A program made the position numbers and the translations under genes. This document shows, in pieces, positions 8,196 to 15,264 of a stretch of DNA of 25,141 nucleotides. The DNA lies in the NCBI RefSeq assembly GCF_943912555.1, contig NZ_CALTUR010000008.1, positions 1-25,141 on the forward strand, given 5' to 3'. How positions within the stretch are numbered: position 1 is the first letter of the stretch; every line of letters begins with the position of its first letter. Source of the DNA: an uncultured Streptococcus sp. Its GTDB lineage: Bacteria > Bacillota > Bacilli > Lactobacillales > Streptococcaceae. The notes below the pieces were generated by a model. That model did no database searches. It was not told the DNA's origin and saw only the letters and a list, made by a program, of their open reading frames with translations.

Positions 8196-8236
8196 GAATT
8201 AAAAAAATATTTTTAAGATAAAAATTCAAAAAACAC

Positions 8237-8265
8237 TTGACAAGCAACTTGGATAGCGTTATAAT
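8237..8265 (+). promoter_or_regulatory. Consensus promoter of amino acid binding lipoprotein gene
   Basis: TTGACA (8237-8242), exactly 17 bp, then TATAAT (8260-8265): both hexamers match the consensus. The start site should be near 8272, giving a leader of about 25 nt with GAAGGA at 8281-8286. High basal expression is expected unless a repressor acts here; I saw no convincing operator. Confidence 0.9.
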
Positions 8266-8296
8266 TATACAAAATTAACAGAAGGATTGTTTATTT

Positions 8297-9112
8297 ATGA
8301 AATCAAAAAAATGGATATTTGTTTTATGTAGCTTTCTTGCAAGTTTCTTCTTAGTGGCTTGCCAGTCGGGTTCTAATGGTTCTCAGTCAGCTGTTGAGGC
8401 CATTAAGCAAAAGGGGAAATTAGTTGTAGCGACTAGTCCTGACTATGCACCCTTTGAATTTCAATCCTTAGTTGATGGAAAAAACCAGGTAGTCGGTGCG
8501 GACATTGATATGGCCCAAGCTATCGCTGATGAACTTGGGGTGAAGTTGGAAATTTCAAGCATGAGTTTTGATAATGTCTTGACCAGCCTTCAAACTGGTA
8601 AGGCTGACTTAGCAGTTGCGGGAATTAGCGCTACTGACGAGAGAAAAGAAGTTTTTGATTTTTCAATCCCTTACTATGAAAACAAGATTAGTTTCTTGGT
8701 TCGTAAGGCTGATGTAGAAAAATACAAGGATTTAACTAGCCTTGAAAGTGCTAATATTGCAGCCCAAAAAGGGACTGTTCCAGAATCAATGGTCAAGGAA
8801 CAATTGCCAAAAGCTCAGCTGACTTCCCTAACCAATATGGGGGAAGCTGTTAATGAATTACAGGCTGGAAAAGTAGATGCTGTTCACATGGATGAGCCTG
8901 TTGCCCTTAGTTATGCTGCTAAAAATGCCGACCTAGCTGTCGCAACTGTCAGCTTGAAGATGAAGGACGGCGAAGCCAATGCAGTTGCCCTTAGAAAAAA
9001 TAGTGCTGATTTGAAAGAAGTGGTGGACAAGGTCATCCAAAAACTCAAGGATGACGGTACCTACCAAAAATATCTTGAAAAAGCGGCAACCTTAACAGAA
9101 GTTGAACAATAA
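8297..9112 (+). CDS. Amino acid ABC transporter substrate-binding lipoprotein
   Basis: A 271-residue family 3 solute-binding protein, anchored on the outer face of the membrane. The signal peptide ends in lipobox LVAC with Cys22. Typical family features are DYAPFEF, GADIDMAQAIADELG and the block RKEVFDFSIPYYEN; the ligand should be an amino acid, but the specificity (polar, cystine, basic) cannot be read from sequence. It is alone: flanked by the pst terminator and a convergent regulator, with no permease or ATPase gene nearby, so it must work with a transporter encoded elsewhere. It has a full-consensus promoter. The TAA is immediately followed by a RUP element (TA at 9113). Confidence 0.92.
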   Translation: MKSKKWIFVLCSFLASFFLVACQSGSNGSQSAVEAIKQKGKLVVATSPDYAPFEFQSLVDGKNQVVGADIDMAQAIADELGVKLEISSMSFDNVLTSLQTGKADLAVAGISATDERKEVFDFSIPYYENKISFLVRKADVEKYKDLTSLESANIAAQKGTVPESMVKEQLPKAQLTSLTNMGEAVNELQAGKVDAVHMDEPVALSYAAKNADLAVATVSLKMKDGEANAVALRKNSADLKEVVDKVIQKLKDDGTYQKYLEKAATLTEVEQ

Positions 9113-9214
9113 TACTCAATGAAAATCAAAGAGCAAACTAGGAAGCTAGCCGCAAGCTGTACTTGAGTACGGTAAGGCGACGCTGACGTGGTTTGAAGAG
9201 ATTTTCGAAGAGTA
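9113..9214. repeat. RUP element, complete copy
   Basis: A 102-bp element from TACTCAATGAAAATC to GATTTTCGAAGAGTA, nearly identical to positions 1-99. The ends are imperfect inverted repeats flanked by TA, as expected for IS630-type target duplication. Internally GTAC-TTGA-GTAC can form a small hairpin. It is inserted directly after the TAA of the lipoprotein gene and before a bidirectional terminator, between two convergent genes, so it disrupts no coding sequence. Confidence 0.92.
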
Positions 9215-9220
9215 TAAGAA

Positions 9221-9256
9221 AAAAGCAGAGTTGGAAGTCAATCCAATTCTGCTTTT
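9221..9256. terminator. Bidirectional terminator between convergent genes
   Basis: AAAAGCAGAGTTGGA pairs with TCCAATTCTGCTTTT (15 bp, one wobble) around a 6-nt loop. A-rich and T-rich flanks occur on both sides, so it can work for both strands. The stop codon of the minus-strand regulator (9238-9240) lies in the loop, so one arm of the hairpin encodes its last residues. Confidence 0.87.
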
Positions 9257-10509
9257 AAATAGTTTAAAACACTTTCCAAATTTTCTAAGGGCACTTTGGT
9301 AAATTGATAAGGGCAGGCATCCAAGTAAGCCTCCTCAAAGAAGTCCAATTTCAGCTGACTGTGTTTGAGGCTGGCGATTTTAGGATACTGTCTGATATCT
9401 AGCAATAAACCATCGTGAAGGGGATAATGAGGAAGGGGACAAGGAGTGTTAGCTAGTCTTTCCTCGATTTGTTTTTGGTAGTCTTCCTGATTGGATAAGC
9501 GAGCTAACCGATTTTTCTCAAATAATTGACTGTCAATATAGAGTGACAGGGCTTTTTGCATGATGAGGTTGCTGTCATAGTCTAGGATATTTTTGTAGGC
9601 CACAAAGGCTTCCTTGATAGCATTTGGAAGGATGAGTGCTGTTATCCGCAGGGCTGGAAAGAGGCTGGTTGAGAAGGACTTGATATAAATAACGCGCTCC
9701 TCTGTATCCAGATAGTGGAAGGTCTGGCCCTTCTTGGAGTCCAAATCCCCCAGATAGTCGTCCTCTACGATATAGACACCATACTTGGCAGCTAAGTCAA
9801 GAATAGCCTGTTTGTCCTGCTCTGAATAGGAATGGCCTAGAGGATAGTGAAAACGAGGAATAGTGTAGAAAAACTTAATCTTTCCTGTCTTGAAGTGTCG
9901 CTCCAGCTCCTTCAAGTCAATCCCATCAATGCCTCGTTCAATCGTTTGATAGTCCAATCCCTGAGCAATCAAGAGGCGATTCATGCGATGGTAGGTCGGC
10001 TGTTCTATCAAGATTTCCTTGGCTTGGCTAGGAAAGGATATTTGAGAAAGGATAAACAAGGCTTGCTGGGTTCCAGAAGTCAGTACAAGTTGATCAGCCT
10101 TGCAGTAGAGAGCTTGGTTAAAGAGGAGTTTATGAATGGATTGTCTTAAGTCTTCTAATCCTTCTTGGTTGTCATAGTAGTTAAAGAGGTAGTTTTCCCG
10201 TCCAATCAGGGTTTCATTGACACAGAGTCGGAAATCGTCATAGGCACTGGCATGTTCGTCCGTAACCTCGATTTCTAGATCCTGATGTTGCCCTTGTTCT
10301 AGGACATAGTAACCACTCTGGGGCTTGGCATAGAGGTATTGTTCGTGCCGTAATTCCAGCAAGGCTCGCTGAATGGTGTCCTTGCTACAGTGAAAGTCAA
10401 GGCTCAGTTGACGGATGGAAGGCAGGCGACTTCCCGTTGAAAATCGTCCAGACTCGATGCCATTTTTTAGATAGGAAACGACCTCTTGGTACTTGCTTTG
10501 TTTCTTCAT
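9238..10509 (-). CDS. MocR-type GntR/aminotransferase-fold regulator lacking PLP lysine
   Basis: A 423-residue fusion: a GntR winged helix-turn-helix (about 1-72; SRLPSIRQLSLDF, the CSKDTIQRAL recognition helix, GYYV wing) joined to a class I aminotransferase-like domain (about 100-423). These proteins (MocR, GabR, PdxR) normally bind PLP and an amino acid and control a nearby gene. The Asp that contacts PLP is present in VEDDY (250-252). However, the canonical FSK-x-L-x-P-x-L-R motif reads FSTSLFPALR, with Thr281 (codon at 9667-9669) where the Schiff-base lysine belongs; Lys277 is four residues earlier. It may thus bind a different ligand, or PLP non-covalently. A strong AGGGAGG site precedes the ATG. 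It is divergent from aldB and convergent with an amino acid binding protein gene. Confidence 0.9.
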   Translation of the reverse strand: MKKQSKYQEVVSYLKNGIESGRFSTGSRLPSIRQLSLDFHCSKDTIQRALLELRHEQYLYAKPQSGYYVLEQGQHQDLEIEVTDEHASAYDDFRLCVNETLIGRENYLFNYYDNQEGLEDLRQSIHKLLFNQALYCKADQLVLTSGTQQALFILSQISFPSQAKEILIEQPTYHRMNRLLIAQGLDYQTIERGIDGIDLKELERHFKTGKIKFFYTIPRFHYPLGHSYSEQDKQAILDLAAKYGVYIVEDDYLGDLDSKKGQTFHYLDTEERVIYIKSFSTSLFPALRITALILPNAIKEAFVAYKNILDYDSNLIMQKALSLYIDSQLFEKNRLARLSNQEDYQKQIEERLANTPCPLPHYPLHDGLLLDIRQYPKIASLKHSQLKLDFFEEAYLDACPYQFTKVPLENLESVLNYLKAELD

Positions 10510-10534
10510 TCCAGACCTCCCTTGATTTTGTTAC

Positions 10535-10563
10535 ATTGTACCCTTTTTTTTCCTTCTTGGCAA
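10535..10563 (-). promoter_or_regulatory. Promoter of the MocR-type regulator gene
   Basis: On the minus strand, TTGCCA (10558-10563), 17 bp and TACAAT (10535-10540). It stands back to back with the aldB promoter, the two -35 elements being 20 bp apart, an arrangement in which one bound regulator could act on both. Confidence 0.75.
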
Positions 10564-10583
10564 TGTCTAGAGTGTTTCTCTCG

Positions 10584-10612
10584 TTCACATCTAGGGGCAA
10601 ATGTGGTATACT
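10584..10612 (+). promoter_or_regulatory. aldB promoter with candidate operator
   Basis: TTCACA (10584-10589), 17 bp, then TATACT (10607-10612) preceded by TGG, an extended -10. The inverted repeat CACAT-N10-ATGTG (10586-10605) spans the spacer, and a TCTAGRG direct repeat (10566-10572 and 10590-10596) lies 24 bp apart; either could be a regulator site. Confidence 0.75.
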
Positions 10613-10650
10613 TAGGAGTAAGATTTATAGAATAACAGACAAGAAAGTGA

Positions 10651-11382
10651 ATGGATAAGAACGTGCAGGAACCAGTGAAATTATTTCAATACAATACCCT
10701 TGGAGCTTTGATGGCAGGACTTTATGGTGGTACCATGACAGTGGGAGAATTGCTAGAGCATGGTGACCTTGGTTTGGGAACCTTGGATTCTATTGATGGG
10801 GAATTGATTGTCTTGGATGGTAAGGCTTATCAGGCCAAAGGGTCTGGAGACCAGCCAGAGATTGTGGAAGTATCACCAGATGCCCTTATTCCTTATGCAG
10901 CAGTAGTACCGCACCAGGCAGAGGTCATTTTCCGCCAGCGCTTTGAGATGACAGACAAGGAATTGGAAGAACGAATCGAGTCTTATTATGATGGGGAAAA
11001 TCTTTTCCGCTCTATCAAGATTCGTGGAGAATTTTCGTATATGCATGTGCGCATGATTCCCAAGTCGACACCAGATACCAAGTTTGCTGATGTCGCAACC
11101 CGTCAACCAGAATATAGTCGTGACAATGTGGCGGGAACTATCGTTGGTTTCTGGACGCCAGAGATTTTCCATGGAGTCAGTGTGGCAGGTTACCATCTCC
11201 ACTTCATCTCAGATGACTTGACCTTCGGTGGACATGTCATGGACTTTGTCATCAAGGGAGGTATTATCGAGGTGGGAGCTGTTGACCAATTGGATCAACG
11301 TTTTCCTGTCCAAGACCGTCAATACTTGTTTGCTAAGTTCAATGTTGAAGAGATGAGAAAAGATATTGAAAAGGCAGAATAG
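10651..11382 (+). CDS. aldB: Alpha-acetolactate decarboxylase
   Basis: A 243-residue cytoplasmic Zn enzyme that converts (S)-2-acetolactate to (R)-acetoin, draining pyruvate overflow and diverting acetolactate from valine and leucine synthesis. The family start LFQYNTLGALMAGLY is present, as are the metal ligands in GYHLHF (His182, His184) and GGHV (His195). The length is normal. The gene is also called budA. The ATG has only a weak AAGAAAG site; AGGAG at 10614-10618 is too far upstream and nearly at the transcription start. It is divergent from a MocR-type regulator and followed 9 nt later by a membrane protease gene, probably co-transcribed to the terminator at 12143. Confidence 0.94.
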   Translation: MDKNVQEPVKLFQYNTLGALMAGLYGGTMTVGELLEHGDLGLGTLDSIDGELIVLDGKAYQAKGSGDQPEIVEVSPDALIPYAAVVPHQAEVIFRQRFEMTDKELEERIESYYDGENLFRSIKIRGEFSYMHVRMIPKSTPDTKFADVATRQPEYSRDNVAGTIVGFWTPEIFHGVSVAGYHLHFISDDLTFGGHVMDFVIKGGIIEVGAVDQLDQRFPVQDRQYLFAKFNVEEMRKDIEKAE

Positions 11383-11391
11383 GAGACGAAA

Positions 11392-12144
11392 ATGACCACT
11401 CATATTATCATTACCATGGTGCTGTTGCTGGTTATCTTGCTAGGAAGCATTTGGTATGCCAAAAAGAAATACCAGATCAATCTAGCTGTCTTGGGCTTGG
11501 GGGCTGTCGCCTTCTTTGTCTCTTCACAGATTTTAGAAAAACTGGTGCATATCTTGGTTTTACATCCTCAAAAAGACGGTAGTATTGCCCTCTTGCAAGA
11601 CCATCCGCTTGTCTATATCATCTATGACCTAGCCATGGCAGCATTTTTTGAGGAAACAGCTCGCCTTATTTTCTTCAAATGGTTGGAGAAAAAGAGAAAT
11701 TTGGAAAAGGCAGATGCCTTGGCTTATGGGTTAGGTCATGGTGGTTTGGAATTGATTTTCCTAGGTCTTACTAGTTTGCTTAATCTCTACATCGTTCTCT
11801 CAGCAGTTCAAACTCAGAATCCACAGGTCATACAATTGCTGTCTGAAAATATGTTGAAAACTATTCAGTCGCTATCAGTCTGGCAGATTTATTTGCTTGG
11901 TTTTGAGCGAATCTTGGCGCTAGGTTTTCAATTACTCTTGACAGTTTGGGTTTACCAAGCTGTTCGCCAGAAGAAATGGATTTATCTCCTAGCAGCCTAT
12001 GGCCTACATGCCTTCTTTGACCTGGCACCATCTCTTGCCCAAGTTGGCTGGCTGACAAATCCTGTCTTGGTTGAAGTGCTTCTACTAGTTGAACTGTTCC
12101 TAGTTGCCTATGTAACCAAGAACATATTTTGCAAAAAATCATAA
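11392..12144 (+). CDS. YhfC-family intramembrane metalloprotease-like protein
   Basis: A 250-residue membrane protein with roughly seven hydrophobic segments. Three conserved blocks resemble YhfC and, more distantly, PrsW/CAAX proteases: FEETAR (Glu87-Glu88, Arg91), GHGGLE (His116, Glu120) and GLHAFFD near 205. These Glu and His residues would bind a metal inside the membrane. The substrate is unknown, and proteolytic activity of YhfC proteins is, to my knowledge, inferred from the fold. AGGAG sits upstream of the ATG, 9 nt after aldB, so the two are probably co-transcribed; a link to acetoin metabolism is not obvious. A terminator overlaps the stop codon. Confidence 0.8.
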   Translation: MTTHIIITMVLLLVILLGSIWYAKKKYQINLAVLGLGAVAFFVSSQILEKLVHILVLHPQKDGSIALLQDHPLVYIIYDLAMAAFFEETARLIFFKWLEKKRNLEKADALAYGLGHGGLELIFLGLTSLLNLYIVLSAVQTQNPQVIQLLSENMLKTIQSLSVWQIYLLGFERILALGFQLLLTVWVYQAVRQKKWIYLLAAYGLHAFFDLAPSLAQVGWLTNPVLVEVLLLVELFLVAYVTKNIFCKKS

Positions 12145-12166
12145 AAAGAGGGGAAACCTCTTTTTT
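12143..12166 (+). terminator. Terminator after aldB-yhfC operon
   Basis: AAAAAGAGG pairs with CCTCTTTTT around a 5-nt loop (GGAAA), followed by T residues. The stem begins within the stop codon of the protease gene. A smaller CCCTA...TAGGG inverted repeat lies just downstream (12179-12195). Confidence 0.85.
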
Positions 12167-12196
12167 GTTTAAAATAAGCCCTAGGTCTTTTTAGGG

Positions 12197-12225
12197 TCGT
12201 CAAATGGTCATAAAAATGGTATAAT
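12197..12225 (+). promoter_or_regulatory. murB promoter
   Basis: TCGTCA (12197-12202), 17 bp, and TATAAT (12220-12225) preceded by TGG, an extended -10. No other clear promoter is seen before potA, so it may also serve potABCD. Confidence 0.78.
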
Positions 12226-12254
12226 GGAATGAATTTTGTAAAAGGAAGAGTACC

Positions 12255-13160
12255 ATGTCAGTAAGAGAAAAAATACTTGAAATTTTAGAAGGAATTGATA
12301 TTCGTTTTAAGGAACCCTTGCATAGCTATAGTTATACAAAAGTAGGTGGGGAGGCTGATTATTTGGTCTTCCCCCGAAATCGCTATGAGCTAGTTAGAGT
12401 TATTAAATTTGCTAATCAAGAAAATATCCCTTGGATGGTTCTTGGAAATGCCAGCAACATTATCGTTCGTGATGGTGGAATTCGTGGATTTGTCATCTTG
12501 TGTGACAAGCTCAATAACGTTTCCGTTGATGGCTATACCATTGAAGCAGAAGCTGGTGCTAACTTGATTGAAACAACTCGCATTGCCCTTCGCCATAGCT
12601 TGACTGGTTTTGAGTTTGCTTGTGGCATTCCAGGGAGCGTCGGCGGTGCTGTCTTTATGAATGCGGGTGCCTATGGTGGCGAGATTGCTCACATCTTGCA
12701 GTCTTGTAAGGTCTTGACTAAGGACGGAGAAATCGAGACCCTGTCTGCCAAAGATTTGGCTTTTGGTTACCGCCACTCAGCCATTCAAGAGTCTGGTGCA
12801 GTTGTCTTGTCAGCTAAATTTGCCCTTGCTCCAGGAAACCATCAGGTCATTAAGCAAGAAATGGATCGCTTGGCGCATCTACGTGAACTCAAACAACCTT
12901 TAGAATATCCATCATGCGGTTCTGTCTTTAAGCGTCCAGTGGGTCATTTTGCAGGTCAGTTGATTTCAGAAGCGGGACTTAAGGGCTATCGTATCGGTGG
13001 AGTAGAAGTTTCAGAAAAACACGCCGGATTTATGATTAACGTTGCTGATGGAACGGCTAAAGACTACGAGGACTTGATTGAGTCTGTGATTGAAAAAGTC
13101 AAGGAATACTCTGGCGTTACTCTTGAGAGAGAAGTCCGTATTTTAGGTGAAAGCAAGTAG
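12255..13160 (+). CDS. murB: UDP-N-acetylenolpyruvoylglucosamine reductase
   Basis: A 301-residue FAD enzyme that reduces UDP-GlcNAc-enolpyruvate to UDP-MurNAc with NADPH, the second committed step of peptidoglycan precursor synthesis; cytoplasmic. FAD-binding blocks are visible in [12 protein letters not shown] (64-75) and [20 protein letters not shown] (124-143). Catalytic Ser223 lies in [11 protein letters not shown], Arg173 in YRHS, and the C-terminal [10 protein letters not shown] supplies the acidic residue. Length and the missing Tyr-loop fit the Gram-positive type IIb form. GGAAGAG precedes the ATG. It lies upstream of potABCD in the same direction with no terminator between, an arrangement I know from pneumococcus and other streptococci. 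Confidence 0.96.
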   Translation: MSVREKILEILEGIDIRFKEPLHSYSYTKVGGEADYLVFPRNRYELVRVIKFANQENIPWMVLGNASNIIVRDGGIRGFVILCDKLNNVSVDGYTIEAEAGANLIETTRIALRHSLTGFEFACGIPGSVGGAVFMNAGAYGGEIAHILQSCKVLTKDGEIETLSAKDLAFGYRHSAIQESGAVVLSAKFALAPGNHQVIKQEMDRLAHLRELKQPLEYPSCGSVFKRPVGHFAGQLISEAGLKGYRIGGVEVSEKHAGFMINVADGTAKDYEDLIESVIEKVKEYSGVTLEREVRILGESK

Positions 13161-13312
13161 GAAGCTGTAGTTGAAAAGCTGCTGCTATGTCATGGAAAGG
13201 GGGTGAAAGCCTATCGTTAGTGCAGAAGAATGTAGGCAGTTCAATCTCCTACACGAGGTAGTAGCGGTCTGACAGAGCCCTGATCTGTTAATCTATGAAA
13301 AAGAAGGAATAA
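13161..13312 (+). promoter_or_regulatory. Candidate structured leader RNA of potA
   Basis: This 150-nt gap between murB and potA has no ORF of note and no clear promoter, but can form hairpins: TGTAGG with CCTACA (13231-13236, 13248-13253), and TGACAGA with TCTGTTA (13270-13276, 13284-13290; one wobble). CTAC at 13249-13252 can instead pair with GTAG at 13258-13261, allowing alternative folds. It matches no riboswitch class I can recall. A polyamine- or translation-linked control element is a guess. Confidence 0.4.
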
Positions 13313-13322
13313 ATGACAATTG
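13304..13322 (+). promoter_or_regulatory. potA translation start region with overlapping ATG
   Basis: AAGGA (13304-13308) lies 11 nt before the potA TTG (13320-13322) and 4 nt before an out-of-frame ATG (13313). The ATG opens an 8-codon [11 protein letters not shown], that ends at 13339 within potA. Neither spacing is ideal. Confidence 0.5.
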
Positions 13323-14477
13323 AAAAAACCAATTATTGAATTCAAAAACGTCTCTAAAGTTTTTGAAGACAGCAACACCAAGGTTCTCAAAGATATCAAC
13401 TTTGAGTTGGAAGAAGGGAAATTTTATACCCTTCTAGGCGCATCTGGTTCAGGAAAATCAACCATCCTTAACATCATTGCAGGCTTGCTGGATGCGACGA
13501 CAGGAGACATTTTACTCGATGGAGTGCGAATCAACGACATCCCAACCAACAAGCGAGACGTCCATACGGTCTTCCAATCCTATGCCTTGTTTCCACATAT
13601 GAATGTGTTTGAAAATGTTGCCTTTCCACTTCGCTTGCGTAAAATTGACAAGAAAGAAATCGAGCAACGTGTAGCGGAAGTGCTCAAGATGGTTCAGTTG
13701 GAAGGTTACGAAAAACGTTCCATTCGTAAACTCTCAGGAGGACAACGTCAGCGTGTGGCTATTGCCCGCGCCATCATTAACCAACCCCGTGTGGTTTTGT
13801 TGGACGAGCCTCTGTCAGCGCTGGACTTGAAATTAAGAACAGACATGCAGTATGAATTGCGTGAACTACAACAACGATTGGGCATTACCTTTGTCTTTGT
13901 CACTCACGATCAGGAAGAAGCGCTGGCCATGAGTGACTGGATTTTCGTTATGAATGATGGCGAGATTGTCCAGTCTGGAACACCTGTGGATATCTACGAT
14001 GAGCCGATTAACCATTTTGTTGCCACCTTTATCGGGGAGTCAAATATCTTGCCAGGTACCATGATTGAAGACTACTTGGTTGAGTTTAACGGCAAACGCT
14101 TTGAAGCAGTCGATGGAGGGATGAAGCCAAATGAACCTGTTGAGGTTGTTATTCGTCCAGAGGACTTGCGGATTACCCTTCCTGAAGAAGGCAAGCTCCA
14201 AGTTAAGGTCGATACCCAGCTCTTCCGTGGAGTTCACTATGAAATTATCGCCTATGACGAACTTGGGAATGAATGGATGATCCACTCAACCCGTAAGGCC
14301 ATTGTGGGTGAGGAAATCGGTCTGGACTTTGAACCAGAAGACATCCATATCATGCGTCTCAACGAAACCGAGGAGGAGTTCGATGCTCGTATCGAAGAAT
14401 ACGTAGAAATCGAAGAGCAAGAAGCAGGTCTGATTAACGCCATTGAGGAGGAAAGAGATGAAGAAAACAAGCTCTAA
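13320..14477 (+). CDS. potA: PotA, spermidine/putrescine ABC transporter ATPase
   Basis: A 385-residue cytoplasmic ATPase energising polyamine import by PotBC. Walker A GASGSGKS (40-47), Q-loop VFQSYALFP, signature LSGGQRQR (138-145), Walker B VVLLDEP with Glu163, and H-loop His196 in VTHDQEE are all present. A C-terminal TOBE-like regulatory domain (about 240-350, [10 protein letters not shown]) and an acidic tail follow. The start is TTG at 13320, fixed by the family N-terminus [12 protein letters not shown]; an ATG 7 nt earlier is out of frame. First of potABCD, all coupled by short overlaps: potB begins 20 nt before this stop. Polyamine transport in pneumococcus affects stress tolerance and virulence. 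Confidence 0.95.
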   Translation: MKKPIIEFKNVSKVFEDSNTKVLKDINFELEEGKFYTLLGASGSGKSTILNIIAGLLDATTGDILLDGVRINDIPTNKRDVHTVFQSYALFPHMNVFENVAFPLRLRKIDKKEIEQRVAEVLKMVQLEGYEKRSIRKLSGGQRQRVAIARAIINQPRVVLLDEPLSALDLKLRTDMQYELRELQQRLGITFVFVTHDQEEALAMSDWIFVMNDGEIVQSGTPVDIYDEPINHFVATFIGESNILPGTMIEDYLVEFNGKRFEAVDGGMKPNEPVEVVIRPEDLRITLPEEGKLQVKVDTQLFRGVHYEIIAYDELGNEWMIHSTRKAIVGEEIGLDFEPEDIHIMRLNETEEEFDARIEEYVEIEEQEAGLINAIEEERDEENKL

Positions 14478-15264
14478 ACTCTTTGTAGTGCCATACATGC
14501 TTTGGATTGCCCTCTTTGTGCTCGCACCCTTGGTCTTGATTTTCGGACAATCCTTTTTCAACATCGAAGGCCAGTTTAGTTTAGAAAATTATAGATCTTA
14601 CTTTGCGTCACAAAACTTGACCTACCTAAAAATGAGTTTCAACTCTGTACTCTATGCAGGAATTGTGACCTTTGTGACCTTGCTTATCAGCTATCCAACA
14701 GCCCTCTTTTTGACTCGTCTCAAGCACCGTCAACTCTGGCTCATGCTGATTATCTTGCCTACCTGGATCAACCTTCTTCTTAAAGCCTATGCCTTTATCG
14801 GGATTTTTGGTCAAAATGGCTCTATTAACCAATTCTTGGAATTCATCGGAATTGGTTCACAACAGTTGCTCTTTACCGATTTCTCCTTTATCTTTGTCGC
14901 AAGCTACATCGAGCTTCCCTTTATGATTTTGCCGATTTTCAATGTCTTGGATGATATGGATAACAATCTTATCAATGCCAGTTATGACCTCGGTGCGACC
15001 AAGTGGGAGACCTTCCGTCATGTTATCTTCCCTCTATCAATGAATGGTGTGCGAAGTGGGGTTCAGTCCGTCTTTATCCCCAGTTTGAGTCTTTTCATGC
15101 TGACACGTTTGATTGGTGGGAACCGCGTTATCACGCTAGGAACGGCTATTGAGCAGAACTTCCTGACCAATGACAACTACGGTATGGGTTCAACCATTGG
15201 TGTGATCCTCATCCTGACCATGTTTATCACCATGTGGGTGACCAAGGAAAGGAGAGAACGATGA
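14458..15264 (+). CDS. potB: PotB, spermidine/putrescine permease
   Basis: A 268-residue inner permease with about six transmembrane segments, the first at [20 protein letters not shown]. The coupling loop is [19 protein letters not shown]. The start is ATG 14458, 6 nt after AGGAGG (14446-14451); a TTG 15 nt earlier opens the same frame but sits on the ribosome binding site. It overlaps potA by 20 nt, and its TGA overlaps the potC ATG (ATGA). Together with PotC it forms the polyamine channel. Confidence 0.94.
   Translation: MKKTSSKLFVVPYMLWIALFVLAPLVLIFGQSFFNIEGQFSLENYRSYFASQNLTYLKMSFNSVLYAGIVTFVTLLISYPTALFLTRLKHRQLWLMLIILPTWINLLLKAYAFIGIFGQNGSINQFLEFIGIGSQQLLFTDFSFIFVASYIELPFMILPIFNVLDDMDNNLINASYDLGATKWETFRHVIFPLSMNGVRSGVQSVFIPSLSLFMLTRLIGGNRVITLGTAIEQNFLTNDNYGMGSTIGVILILTMFITMWVTKERRER

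Noticed and set aside
8205..8225. Possible CiaR or CodY site near the lipoprotein promoter
   Set aside because: Only a single TTTAAG-like half-site and no convincing CodY palindrome are present.
9847..10149. 100-codon plus-strand frame inside the MocR gene
   Set aside because: It is antisense to a well-supported domain, without a promoter or ribosome binding site.
12179..12195. CCCTA...TAGGG inverted repeat before murB as a second terminator or operator
   Set aside because: The stem is only 5 bp with an 8-nt loop and no T tract; it is too weak to call.
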